Positions 1 to 7,458 are shown, numbered from the stretch's first letter. The stretch: 18,317 nt of DNA from Ramlibacter sp. (GCA_026785815.1 JAJAZH010000356.1:1-18317), one strand, 5' to 3'. Made by a program: numbers and translations. Notes: generated by a model not told the origin, from the letters alone.

Positions 1-3
1 AGC

Positions 4-502
4 ATGGCGAAGAAGTCCCTGGACGCGATCGATCTGCTGGACGCGGACCATCGCGCCGTCGAGGCCCTGTTCCACGAATTCCGGCAGCTGTCGCAGCATC
101 AGGCATCCGGCTCCAGGCGCAGGGTGCTGGCCGAGCAGATCTGACTGGAGTTGACGATCCGCATGCGGCTGGAAGAAGAGATTTTCTATCCGCCAGTGGG
201 TAAGGCGGTGCGCGACGATGACCTCCTCGACGAGGCCGAGGTCGCATGCGGGCGCCAAGGAGTTGATCGCGCAGATCCTGTCGATGAAACCTGAAGCCGA
301 GCTGTATGACGCGAAGGTGACCGTGCTGGGCGAGTACATCGACCACCACGTCAGGCAAGAGCGTGAAGAGATGTTCCCGAAAGCGCGCAAGTGCGGCCTC
401 GACCTGGCGCTGCTGGGCGAGCAGCTGGGCGTGCGCAAGCGGGAACTGCAAGCGGTGCCCGAGGCGTTGCGCGAAGACGCGTTGGCTTCGGTGATGGCCT
501 GA
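4..502 (+). pseudogene. Hemerythrin HHE-domain protein, inactivated by nonsense codon and frameshift
   Basis: The conceptual product is a four-helix hemerythrin-domain protein of the kind that binds a di-iron centre through His and Glu/Asp side chains. Reading starts at ATG 4 (MAKKSLDAIDLLDADH). An in-frame TGA at 142-144 falls just after EQI, where relatives usually have a Cys. After the stop, the same frame gives LEEEIFYP, the conserved acidic motif. Past GTC 241-243 the reading must move to another frame (CAT 245-247) to give HAGAKELIAQIL and then YIDHHVRQEREEMFP, the last conserved block; this fits loss of two bases near 244. The residue before the EEE motif that is normally His reads Arg (CGC), so an iron ligand is probably also gone. 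The 94-residue open frame beginning near 218 is only the shifted 3' half. Three independent changes argue for real decay rather than one sequencing error. Only three bases precede the ATG, so no promoter can be judged. Confidence 0.85.
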
Positions 503-552
503 AGCGCTGTTGTAGACTCAACTGAAATGACGTCGAAAAAGATGCCCGCGCG

Positions 553-963
553 ATGAAAAATATCCGGACCCTGGGGTTGGCGCTGCTGGCGGTGCTGGCG
601 ATGTCGGCTTGCGACAAGGCCACCAACAGCGGCAATGCGAATGCCCCGGGCAGCCCCGGAACGGGCAATCCTCGAGAGCTGGCCGCGCCGGCAGCGGCCG
701 ATTCACCACCCGGTGGCCAGTCTGGCGTCAAAGGCTCGCTGCCGAGTTCGGGCTCGTCCGGCGGCGGTGCAGTGTCAGGCACAACCGGTCGCGGCACCAC
801 GGACGTCGGCGGAAGAAGCCAGGGCGCACAAGTCGGTGGCGGCACAGCCGGCGGCCTGGGCGGCAATTCCGGCTTGGGCATGACTGGCAGTTTCCCTGCC
901 AATGCGGCCAGCAGCGCCGGCCGGCCGGGCGTGCCCGGCAGCGTTCCCCCCGCGACTCGCTGA
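553..963 (+). CDS. Small low-complexity lipoprotein, function unknown
   Basis: A 136-residue protein. It opens with a short positive N-terminus (MKNIR) and a hydrophobic stretch to about residue 19. A lipobox-like MSAC then places the lipidated Cys at residue 20, predicting export and membrane anchoring. The mature part is almost entirely Gly, Ser, Pro, Ala and Thr, with many GG and GS steps and no recognisable fold or catalytic motif. It looks like a flexible surface segment. ATG 553 is the first in-frame start that gives the signal peptide; no strong Shine-Dalgarno sequence precedes it. The gene ends 12 bases before the end of the convergent sulfurtransferase gene. I cannot assign a role. 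The lipoprotein call is good; a spurious frame is possible but unlikely given the signal. Confidence 0.7.
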   Translation: MKNIRTLGLALLAVLAMSACDKATNSGNANAPGSPGTGNPRELAAPAAADSPPGGQSGVKGSLPSSGSSGGGAVSGTTGRGTTDVGGRSQGAQVGGGTAGGLGGNSGLGMTGSFPANAASSAGRPGVPGSVPPATR

Positions 964-975
964 GACTGATTCTTG

Positions 976-1908
976 TCATGCCGGGCTTGACCCGGCATCC
1001 ACGGCAGAGCCGCGCGGACCTGATCCCCTGGCCATGGGCCGATTCGGGTCGCGGCACCATTCACTCCAGCTGCCGGCGTACAGCGCGGTCGGGCCGAAGC
1101 CAGCGAGCTCCATTGCAATCACATTGGGTACCGCGCTGACGCCACTGCCACAGTGGTGCACCACGCTCGAAGGTTCGCGTCCTGCCAGCAACTGTTCGAA
1201 TTCGGCCCTGAGTTGCGCGGCCGGCTTGAACCTGCCGTCGGCGCCGATGTTCTGCGCGAACGGCCGATTCAGTGCGCCAGGAATATGACCCGCGACCGGG
1301 TCCAGCGGCTCGACCTCGCCCTTGAACCTCGGTCCGGCGCGGGCATCGATCAAGGTCTGGCCCGATGTTCCTAGCCGCTGCAGCACTTGCGCGGTGACAG
1401 CGAGGCTGCGCAGCTCGGGCCCGGGTTCGAAATTGGACTGGAAATGCGCCGGCTCCGCGCGATCCGTGACGGCTCCACCAGCCGCCTGCCAGGCTTGCAG
1501 AGCGCCGTCGAGCACGGCGACCGCGTCATGGCCGGCCCACTTCAGCATCCACCACAGCCGGCCGCAATAGTTGGCGTTGTTGCGGTCGTAGACCACGGCC
1601 TGCATCGCATTCGAAAAGCCCACGCTGCACAGCCACATCGCGAATTTCTCGCGGCTGGGAAGCGGATGGCGCCCGCCGGAAGCCGCGTCCGGGTGCGGAT
1701 GCAGCTGGCCGTCCGCACCGAGCATGCCCTTGTCGCTGAGCGCGCTGTCGAGATTGGCGTACACCGCGCCGGGAATGTGCGCCTGGCGGTACTGCTGCTC
1801 GCCCGCTGCCGGGTTCATCAGGTCGAAGCTGCAGTCGAACACCATCAGCGGTGCGCCCCGCGTTTGCAGGGCTTTCAGGTCGTCGACGCTGATCAGGGTG
1901 GTGAACAT
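976..1908 (-). CDS. SseA-like sulfurtransferase (two rhodanese domains)
   Basis: A 310-residue tandem-rhodanese protein that moves sulfur from 3-mercaptopyruvate or thiosulfate to a thiophilic acceptor, probably in the cytoplasm. The N-terminal domain (about 6-145) contains DCSFDL, HIPGA at 44-48 and RLWWML, and lacks a catalytic Cys loop. The C-terminal domain (about 165-288) contains LIDAR, GHIPGA at 207-212 and the active loop CGSGVSA starting at Cys253. A CGSGV-type loop points to the mercaptopyruvate type rather than the CRKGVT rhodanese type. Start ATG 1908-1906 sits one base after the stop of the upstream permease gene, and the Shine-Dalgarno AAGGAG lies inside that gene's last codons, so translation is coupled. 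Relatives usually end shortly after the EWC..P.RPVA stretch; here a tail from about residue 296 (GPRGSAVDAGSSPA) runs into the REP-like palindrome. Family sure, substrate not. Confidence 0.88.
   Translation of the reverse strand: MFTTLISVDDLKALQTRGAPLMVFDCSFDLMNPAAGEQQYRQAHIPGAVYANLDSALSDKGMLGADGQLHPHPDAASGGRHPLPSREKFAMWLCSVGFSNAMQAVVYDRNNANYCGRLWWMLKWAGHDAVAVLDGALQAWQAAGGAVTDRAEPAHFQSNFEPGPELRSLAVTAQVLQRLGTSGQTLIDARAGPRFKGEVEPLDPVAGHIPGALNRPFAQNIGADGRFKPAAQLRAEFEQLLAGREPSSVVHHCGSGVSAVPNVIAMELAGFGPTALYAGSWSEWCRDPNRPMARGSGPRGSAVDAGSSPA
978..998. repeat. REP-like palindrome overlapping the sulfurtransferase 3' end
   Basis: A perfect 8-bp inverted repeat, ATGCCGGG at 978-985 and CCCGGCAT at 991-998, with loop CTTGA. 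The layout (GCCGGG, TTGA, CCCGGC, followed by ATCCA) matches a family of dispersed intergenic palindromes common in proteobacteria. Only one copy was seen in this window, so repetitiveness is inferred from the known family. It lies between two convergent genes, where it could also stall polymerase or protect mRNA ends. It encodes the last residues and part of the stop codon of the minus-strand gene. Confidence 0.6.
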
Positions 1909-1909
1909 G

Positions 1910-2809
1910 TCATTGCTCCTTCGCAGTTGACTGGGGATTTGCGCGTTCGCGCAAGACGGTTGCGCCGATGCCGCTGGCCACGATCAGCGCCATGCCGACC
2001 CAGCCGATCAACGGAATCCGGTCGCCGAACAGCAGCATTCCGAACAGGGCGCCGAAGACGATGCCCGAGTATTGCAAATTGGCGACCACCAGGGTGGCGC
2101 CCTGGCTGTAGGCGCGCGTCATGCAGAGCTGGCCGAACGAGGCCAGCGCAGCCATCGGCAGCAGCCACAACGCATGCCGCCAGTCCCACGGCGACAGTCC
2201 GGTGAAGGCCATGCCGGCGCCACCGGCCAGTGCCGAGCCGACCGCGAAATAGAACACCGTGCGCAGCGCCGGTTCGCCCAGCCGCGAGAGCGCCGTCACC
2301 TGCAGATAGGCGAAGGCGGCCGTCAGCCCGGACAGCAGGCCGACGACCCCAGCGAAAACCTGGTCCTGCTCGAGCGTCGGTCGCAGCATCAGCACCACGC
2401 CGACGAAACCGGCGATCACGGTCGCCACCAGCGGCCCCTGCCGCAGCCAGCGAGTCTCTTGTCTGTCAGCGTTGCGTCGCAGCAGTGACGCGCCGACCAG
2501 GAAGGCCGCGAGCCAGACGCTGCTCATGTAATTCAGCGTCATGGCGGTGGCCAGCGGGAGTTCGGCCAGGCAATAGAACCAGGCCCCCAGCGACAGCACA
2601 CCGACCAGGCTGCGCCATGCATGCATCGCGGGATAGGGCGTCGTGAGCGGAACGCCCCGCGAGCGAGCCATCAGCCAGACCAACAGCAGGCCCAGCAAGC
2701 CGCGGTAGCAGACCAGTTCGGCGGAATTGAACCAGGCCGATGCGATCTTCACGCAGACCGCCATCGCCGCGAACAGCAGCGCCGCCGCCAGCATCCACAG
2801 GGCCTGCAT
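1910..2809 (-). CDS. EamA/DMT-family membrane transporter
   Basis: A 299-residue integral inner-membrane protein of the drug/metabolite transporter superfamily, with about ten hydrophobic segments arranged as two EamA repeats. Typical pieces are AELVCYRGLLGLLLVWL in the first repeat, LPLATAMTLNYMSSVW, and in the second repeat QGATLVVANLQYSGIVFG followed by GMLLFGDRIPLIGWVGMALI. The frame stays open upstream to 3046, but that extension lies opposite the Rieske gene and is Arg/Ala/Pro-rich with no membrane character. ATG 2809-2807 (MQALWMLAAALL), which begins directly with the first membrane helix, is therefore chosen. The gene lies 49 bases downstream of the Rieske gene and one base upstream of the sulfurtransferase, suggesting one operon. 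Substrate and direction of transport cannot be read from the sequence; exporters of amino acids or metabolites are common in the family. Confidence 0.88.
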   Translation of the reverse strand: MQALWMLAAALLFAAMAVCVKIASAWFNSAELVCYRGLLGLLLVWLMARSRGVPLTTPYPAMHAWRSLVGVLSLGAWFYCLAELPLATAMTLNYMSSVWLAAFLVGASLLRRNADRQETRWLRQGPLVATVIAGFVGVVLMLRPTLEQDQVFAGVVGLLSGLTAAFAYLQVTALSRLGEPALRTVFYFAVGSALAGGAGMAFTGLSPWDWRHALWLLPMAALASFGQLCMTRAYSQGATLVVANLQYSGIVFGALFGMLLFGDRIPLIGWVGMALIVASGIGATVLRERANPQSTAKEQ

Positions 2810-2858
2810 CAGCGCCGCCGCTGGCCTGGCGCTGCCGGCATCGGGCGCCGTTGCGGCG

Positions 2859-4061
2859 TCAGGTGCCGAGCCGCCGCAAAACCGATGCGCCGCCCTGGGC
2901 GGCCGAGGCGAAGGCCATCGGCGGGCCGTTCTTGCGCATCGCGCCGCGGTACCACTCGTGGAAGTGCTGCATGCCATCTTCCATCGGGCTCTGGTAAGGA
3001 CCGATCTCGTTGTCGCCGCGCTGCAGCAGCGCGTGCCGTCCGGCATCCATGCGCTCGGCGATCTCGTCGTCTTCCTTGCAGGTTTCCATATAGGCGGCCT
3101 GTTGGGCCTCGACGAATTCGCGCTCGAAGGCGGCGATCTCTTCCGGATAGAAGAACTGCACCATGTTCATGGTCTTGCGCGGCCCCATCGGCACCAGCGT
3201 CGAGACGGTGAGCACGTGCGGATACCACTCCACCATGATGTGGGGGTAGTAGGTCAGCCAGATCGCGCCGTATTTGGGCGGCTCGCCGTTGCGGTACTTC
3301 AGCAGCGCATCCTGCCAGCGCTCGTACACCGGGCTGCCGGCCTTGCCGAGCCGGTTGGCGACGCCGACCGTTTGCACCGAATAACGGTCCTTGAACTCCC
3401 AGCGCAAGTCCTCGCAGGTGACAAAGCTGCCCAGGCCGGGATGGAACGGGCCGACGTGATAGTCCTCCAGATAGACCTCGATGAAGGTCTTCCAGTTGTA
3501 GTTGCACGCGTGCATCTCGACCCGGTCCAGCACGTATCCCGTGAAGTCGAGCTCGGCGCGCGGGCCCATGCCGGCCAGGTCGGCCGCCACATCGACGCCG
3601 CCGGCCTGCTCGAACAACAGCCCGTTCCATTCCTGCAGCGGGTAATTGTTGAGGTCCAGGCAAGGGTCTTCGGCAAAGTGCGGAGCGCCCAGCAACCTGC
3701 CGGCCGGCGCGTCCTGGCCGGCGCTGTAGGTCCAGCGGTGCAGCGGGCAGACGATGTTGCCGCCCGAGCTGGCACCAGCCAGCGTGGTGCCGCGGCCCTT
3801 GAGGATCACCGCCTGCCGATGCCGGCAGACATTGGAGATCAGTTCGACGCCGGCTGGCGTGCGCAGCAGCGCACGGCCTTCACCTTCGAGCGGCAGGGCG
3901 TAGAAGTCGCCGAGATTGGGAACCGAGAGCTGGTGCCCCACATAACGGGGCCCCTGCTGGAAGATGCTTTCCATCTCGCGCCGGTGCAGCGCCTCGTCGA
4001 AGTAACTTGAAACTGGTAGTTGGCTTGCGGCCTGCTGCAGTTGAAGACTTAAATCAGACAT
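2859..4061 (-). CDS. Rieske non-heme iron oxygenase, alpha subunit
   Basis: A 400-residue oxygenase component of a ring-hydroxylating or N-demethylating system. The Rieske 2Fe-2S motif is clear: C79-R-H81 and C105-P-L-H108. The mononuclear iron site follows in NWKTFIEVYLEDYHVGPFH, with H202 and H207 as likely ligands and D331 (in CKEDDEIAERMD) as the probable third. The residue three before the first His, which passes electrons between the two centres and is Asp in most relatives, is Glu199 here. That is also known from carnitine oxygenase CntA, so a quaternary amine or other non-aromatic substrate is as likely as an aromatic one. No ferredoxin or reductase gene lies in the window. Start ATG 4061-4059 has AGGAC upstream. 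The gene is first in a minus-strand set with the permease and sulfurtransferase, and is divergent from xseB. Family certain; substrate unknown. Confidence 0.9.
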   Translation of the reverse strand: MSDLSLQLQQAASQLPVSSYFDEALHRREMESIFQQGPRYVGHQLSVPNLGDFYALPLEGEGRALLRTPAGVELISNVCRHRQAVILKGRGTTLAGASSGGNIVCPLHRWTYSAGQDAPAGRLLGAPHFAEDPCLDLNNYPLQEWNGLLFEQAGGVDVAADLAGMGPRAELDFTGYVLDRVEMHACNYNWKTFIEVYLEDYHVGPFHPGLGSFVTCEDLRWEFKDRYSVQTVGVANRLGKAGSPVYERWQDALLKYRNGEPPKYGAIWLTYYPHIMVEWYPHVLTVSTLVPMGPRKTMNMVQFFYPEEIAAFEREFVEAQQAAYMETCKEDDEIAERMDAGRHALLQRGDNEIGPYQSPMEDGMQHFHEWYRGAMRKNGPPMAFASAAQGGASVLRRLGT

Positions 4062-4192
4062 GAAGTCCTGACCTAGAGACTCCCCCTATGAAGGGGCAGG
4101 GTAAGCGCTTCATCCGTGGAGTGGCGCGGGAGGGGTGAACGCTTGGGGGGGAAGGGGATTGTACCTTCCGGGGTCAGTTGAAGGCGGGCGGA

Positions 4193-4198
4193 TAAAAT
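4193..4198 (+). promoter_or_regulatory. Candidate -10 element upstream of xseB
   Basis: TAAAAT lies 21 bases before the xseB ATG in the 158-base divergent region 4062-4219. No convincing -35 hexamer sits at the right spacing, so the call is weak. The rest of this region is unusually purine-rich on the plus strand, with a run of G at about 4145-4150 and a small CCCC/GGGG hairpin at about 4082-4097. It must also hold the start signals for the minus-strand Rieske gene. Confidence 0.35.
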
Positions 4199-4219
4199 GC
4201 AACTTTCATCTGAAACAAA

Positions 4220-4447
4220 ATGCCCAAGGCGCCCCTCAAACCCCCCGCGACCTATGAAGCCGCCCTCGAAGAACTGGAACAGCTGGTGGGGATGATCGAA
4301 AGCGGACAACTGCCGCTGGAACAGCTGCTGACGGGCTACCAGCGCGGCGCCGAGCTGCTGACGTTCTGCCGCGACAAGCTGCAAGCCGTGGAGAACCAGA
4401 TCAAGGTGCTCGACGAAGGCGCGCTCAAACCGTGGACGCCGGAGTGA
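4220..4447 (+). CDS. xseB: Exodeoxyribonuclease VII small subunit
   Basis: A 75-residue all-helical protein, the normal length for XseB. Several copies bind the large XseA subunit to make the nuclease that degrades single-stranded DNA. The family signature is clear: YEAALEELEQLVGMIESGQL, then LPLEQLLTGYQRGAELL and LQAVENQIKVLD. Start ATG 4220 has no obvious Shine-Dalgarno sequence (CTGAAACAAA precedes it). Its stop overlaps the ispA start region, so the two are probably co-transcribed and translationally coupled. The order xseB-ispA-dxs is conserved in many proteobacteria, although XseB is not part of the isoprenoid pathway. xseA is not in this window. Confidence 0.95.
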   Translation: MPKAPLKPPATYEAALEELEQLVGMIESGQLPLEQLLTGYQRGAELLTFCRDKLQAVENQIKVLDEGALKPWTPE

Positions 4448-5364
4448 ACGCGGTGCAGCGCGACCTCTTGCAGGCGCCTGCGTTCGCCTTCGACGGCTGG
4501 AGCTCGGCGCACCTGGGCACCATCGAGCGCGCGCTGTCGCGCTGGGTGGTGCAGGACGCGCCGGCCGGACTGGGCGAGGCGATGCGCTATGCGGTGCTCG
4601 ATGGCGGCAAGCGGCTGCGGCCGCTGCTGGTGATGGCGGCCAGCGAGGCTGTCGGCGGCACTGCCGTGGCGGCGTTGCGCGCAGCCTGCGCCGTCGAACT
4701 CATTCACGCTTATTCGCTGGTGCACGACGACCTGCCGTGCATGGACAACGATGTGCTGCGCCGGGGCAAGGCCACGGCCCACGTAAAATTCGGCGAGGCC
4801 CGGGCGCTGCTGGCTGGCGACGCCCTGCAGGCCCTGGCCTTCGAACTGCTGACGCCCGCAAACGAGGAGGTTTCCGATGCGACCCAGGCCCGGCTGTGCC
4901 GGCTGCTGGCCCGCGCCGCCGGGCAGCAGGGCATGGCCGGTGGTCAGGCGATCGACCTGGCGAGCATCGGGCGCAACCTGGGCGAGGACCAGTTGCGCCA
5001 GATGCACCGGCTTAAGACCGGCGCCTTGCTGCAAGGCAGCGTGCTGATGGGCGCTGCCTGCGGCCAGCTTTCGGCGCAAGCCGAGGAGGCGCTGTCGGCT
5101 TACGGCGCGGCGATCGGGCTGGCGTTCCAGGTGGTCGACGACGTCCTCGACGTCACGGCCGATTCGGGCACGCTGGGAAAGACCCCCGGCAAGGACGCCG
5201 CCCATGGCAAGCCGACTTATGTCTCGTTGCTGGGGCTGGAGCGTTCGCAGCAGTACGCGCAGGAGTTGCTGCTGCAGGCCAGGAGCGCCCTGGCCGCCAG
5301 CGGTCTGGCCGACACGCAGGCGCTGCTGGCGCTGGCCGACATGGTGGTCAACCGGGCACACTGA
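4432..5364 (+). CDS. ispA: Farnesyl diphosphate synthase (polyprenyl synthetase family)
   Basis: A 310-residue trans-prenyltransferase that condenses isopentenyl diphosphate with dimethylallyl and geranyl diphosphate to give the C15 product. The substrate-binding GGKRLRPLL is at 58-66, the first Asp-rich motif DDLPCMD at 99-105, KTG at about 195-197, and the second Asp-rich motif DDVLD at 236-240 within FQVVDDVLD. Two GTG starts are possible. GTG 4432 overlaps xseB by 16 bases. GTG 4444 overlaps the xseB stop as GTGA and would give a protein four residues shorter. The GTGA overlap is a classic coupling arrangement, but neither start has a strong Shine-Dalgarno sequence, so the N-terminus is open by four residues. 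The stop is 26 bases before dxs. The product feeds undecaprenyl, quinone side-chain and other isoprenoid synthesis. Confidence 0.95.
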   Translation: MDAGVNAVQRDLLQAPAFAFDGWSSAHLGTIERALSRWVVQDAPAGLGEAMRYAVLDGGKRLRPLLVMAASEAVGGTAVAALRAACAVELIHAYSLVHDDLPCMDNDVLRRGKATAHVKFGEARALLAGDALQALAFELLTPANEEVSDATQARLCRLLARAAGQQGMAGGQAIDLASIGRNLGEDQLRQMHRLKTGALLQGSVLMGAACGQLSAQAEEALSAYGAAIGLAFQVVDDVLDVTADSGTLGKTPGKDAAHGKPTYVSLLGLERSQQYAQELLLQARSALAASGLADTQALLALADMVVNRAH

Positions 5365-5390
5365 AAAAAGCATGACAACCCCCACCTGAC

Positions 5391-7301
5391 ATGACATTGC
5401 TCGAATCCATCAACGATCCGGCGGACTTACGCGCGCTGCCGCGCACACAGCTTTCGGCCGTGGCGGCGGAGTTACGCGCTTTCGTGCTGGACAGCGTCTC
5501 GCGCACCGGCGGCCACCTGAGCTCCAACCTGGGCACGGTGGAACTTACCGTGGCGCTGCATTACGTCTTCAACACGCCGTACGACCGGCTGGTGTGGGAT
5601 GTGGGCCACCAGACCTACCCGCACAAGATCCTCACCGGCCGGCGCGACCGCATGGACAGCTTGCGCCAGATCGGCGGCCTGTCGGGTTTTCCGCAGCGCA
5701 GCGAGAGCGAGTACGACACCTTCGGCACCGCGCATTCGTCGACCAGCATCTCGGCGGCGCTCGGCATGGCGATGGCGGCGCGGCTGAAGGGCGAGAACCG
5801 ACATGCGGTGGCGATCATCGGCGACGGCGCGATGAGCGCGGGCATGGCCTTCGAGGCGCTGAACAACGCGGGCGTTGCCGACTGCAACTTGCTGGTGATC
5901 CTGAACGACAACGACATGTCGATCAGCCCGCCGGTCGGCGCGTTGAACCGCTATCTCGCGCAGTTGATGAGCGGCCAGTTCTATGCCGCCGCCAAGAACG
6001 TCGGAAAGAACGTGCTGAAGGTGGCGCCGCCGCTGTTCGAGCTGGCCAAGCGTTTCGAGGAAGGCGCCAAGGGGCTGGTGGTGCCGGCCACGCTGTTCGA
6101 GAAATTCGGCTTCAACTACATCGGGCCGATCGACGGCCATGACCTCGAATCGCTGATCCCGACGTTGGAGAACATCAAGCACCTCAAGGGCCCGCAGTTC
6201 CTGCACGTCGTCACCAGGAAGGGGCAGGGTTACAAGCTGGCCGAGGCTGACCCGGTGGCCTATCACGGCCCCGGCAAGTTCGATCCCGCGGTCGGCCTGG
6301 TCAAGTCCAGCGCCGTCTCCAAGCCGACCTTCACCCAGGTGTTCGGCCAGTGGCTGTGCGACATGGCGCAACAGGATTCGCGCCTGGTCGGCATCACGCC
6401 GGCGATGCGCGAGGGATCGGGCATGGTCGAATTCGAAAAGCGTTTCCCGAACCGCTACTTCGACGTCGGCATCGCCGAGCAGCATGCGGTCACATTCGCG
6501 GCCGGGCTCGCCACCGAAGGCCTGAAGCCGGTGGTCGCGATCTACTCCACCTTCCTGCAGCGGGGCTACGACCAGTTGATCCACGACGTCGCGATCCAGC
6601 AGCTGCCGGTGGTGTTCGCGCTCGACCGGGCCGGGCTGGTGGGCGCCGACGGCTCGACCCATGCCGGGGCCTACGACATCGCGTTCCTGCGCTGCATCCC
6701 GAACCTGAGCGTGGCCTGTCCCTCTGACGAAAACGAGTGCCGCAAGCTGCTGACCACGGCCTTCGGGCAGGACCTCCCGGTGGCTGTGCGTTATCCGCGT
6801 GGCGCCGGCGCCGGCGTGGCGATGGAGCCGGGCCTGCAATCGCTGCCTTTCGGCAAGGGCGAAGTGCGCCGGCGGCGCGCGGGCGGCCTGGACGATGGCG
6901 CCTCCAAAGGCGTGGCGATCCTTGCCTTCGGCACCCTGCTGCACCCGGCGCTGAAGGCGGCCGAGCGCCTCGATGCCACGGTGATTGACATGCGTTGGGC
7001 CAAGCCGCTCGACACGGAGTTGCTGCTGTCGATCGCGCAGCAGCACGAAGCCCTGGTGACGGTGGAAGAAGGCGCGCTGCTGGGCGGCGCCGGCAGCGCA
7101 GTGGGCGAGGCTCTTCACGCCGCGCACGTGCTCAAGCCGTTGTTGCAGCTGGGGCTGCGTGACGAGTTCATCGAGCACGGAGACCCCGCCCGCTTGCTGG
7201 CCCTGCAAGGTCTCGATGCGGCCGGCATCGAGGCGTCGATCCGCGCGCGCTTCGGCGCGTTGGTGGAGCGCGCTGCGCCCGCGCTCAAGATCGTCGGCTG
7301 A
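5391..7301 (+). CDS. dxs: 1-deoxy-D-xylulose-5-phosphate synthase
   Basis: A 636-residue thiamin-diphosphate enzyme that joins pyruvate and glyceraldehyde 3-phosphate, the first step of the MEP isoprenoid pathway, in the cytoplasm. Length is normal for DXS. Visible features are GHLSSNLG at 41-48, HQTYPHKILTGRRD, the cofactor motif GDGAMSAG from 144 with metal ligands D145 and N174, and the catalytic Glu363 in AEQHAVTFAAGLA. By spacing these match E. coli D152, N181 and E370 with a constant offset of seven. A transketolase C-terminal domain completes the protein. ATG 5391 lacks a clear Shine-Dalgarno sequence. A five-codon frame (ATG 5372, MTTPT, stop 5387-5389) ends one base before the dxs start. 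The gene follows ispA by 26 bases, so the block supplies both precursor entry and chain elongation. Confidence 0.97.
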   Translation: MTLLESINDPADLRALPRTQLSAVAAELRAFVLDSVSRTGGHLSSNLGTVELTVALHYVFNTPYDRLVWDVGHQTYPHKILTGRRDRMDSLRQIGGLSGFPQRSESEYDTFGTAHSSTSISAALGMAMAARLKGENRHAVAIIGDGAMSAGMAFEALNNAGVADCNLLVILNDNDMSISPPVGALNRYLAQLMSGQFYAAAKNVGKNVLKVAPPLFELAKRFEEGAKGLVVPATLFEKFGFNYIGPIDGHDLESLIPTLENIKHLKGPQFLHVVTRKGQGYKLAEADPVAYHGPGKFDPAVGLVKSSAVSKPTFTQVFGQWLCDMAQQDSRLVGITPAMREGSGMVEFEKRFPNRYFDVGIAEQHAVTFAAGLATEGLKPVVAIYSTFLQRGYDQLIHDVAIQQLPVVFALDRAGLVGADGSTHAGAYDIAFLRCIPNLSVACPSDENECRKLLTTAFGQDLPVAVRYPRGAGAGVAMEPGLQSLPFGKGEVRRRRAGGLDDGASKGVAILAFGTLLHPALKAAERLDATVIDMRWAKPLDTELLLSIAQQHEALVTVEEGALLGGAGSAVGEALHAAHVLKPLLQLGLRDEFIEHGDPARLLALQGLDAAGIEASIRARFGALVERAAPALKIVG

Positions 7302-7315
7302 ACCTGCGCAGGGGT

Positions 7316-7331
7316 GCGGGTTCGCCCCCGC
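7316..7331 (+). terminator. Weak GC hairpin downstream of dxs
   Basis: GCGGG at 7316-7320 pairs with CCCGC at 7327-7331 around a six-base loop, 15 bases after the dxs stop. No T-run follows, so it is not a standard intrinsic terminator. It may only mark the transcript end. The remainder of the gap to 7458 holds a TAGAAT (7376-7381) that resembles a -10 element for the next gene, without a good -35 partner. Confidence 0.25.
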
Positions 7332-7458
7332 CGTTCGCAAGGGAAAACCCCTGAAACGTTGGGTAAGCGTGTTCCTAGAATGAGCGGCGGCCTGAACGAC
7401 AACTTTTGTTTGTCGATCAGGGCCGGTAGTTCAATTCTTCAATGTCCCAGGAGACACC

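Noticed and set aside
2810..3046. An N-terminal extension of the EamA permease
   Set aside because: The extra 79 residues lie inside the Rieske gene, lack membrane character and precede an obvious helix-first start at 2809.
4073..4384. A small minus-strand gene opposite xseB
   Set aside because: It is the complement of the certain xseB gene and continues into the purine-rich divergent region with no coding signal.
5472..7340. A 622-codon open frame antisense to dxs
   Set aside because: It mirrors a certain gene, is rich in Arg, His and Gln as expected for the complement of high-GC coding DNA, and has no domain motif or ribosome site.
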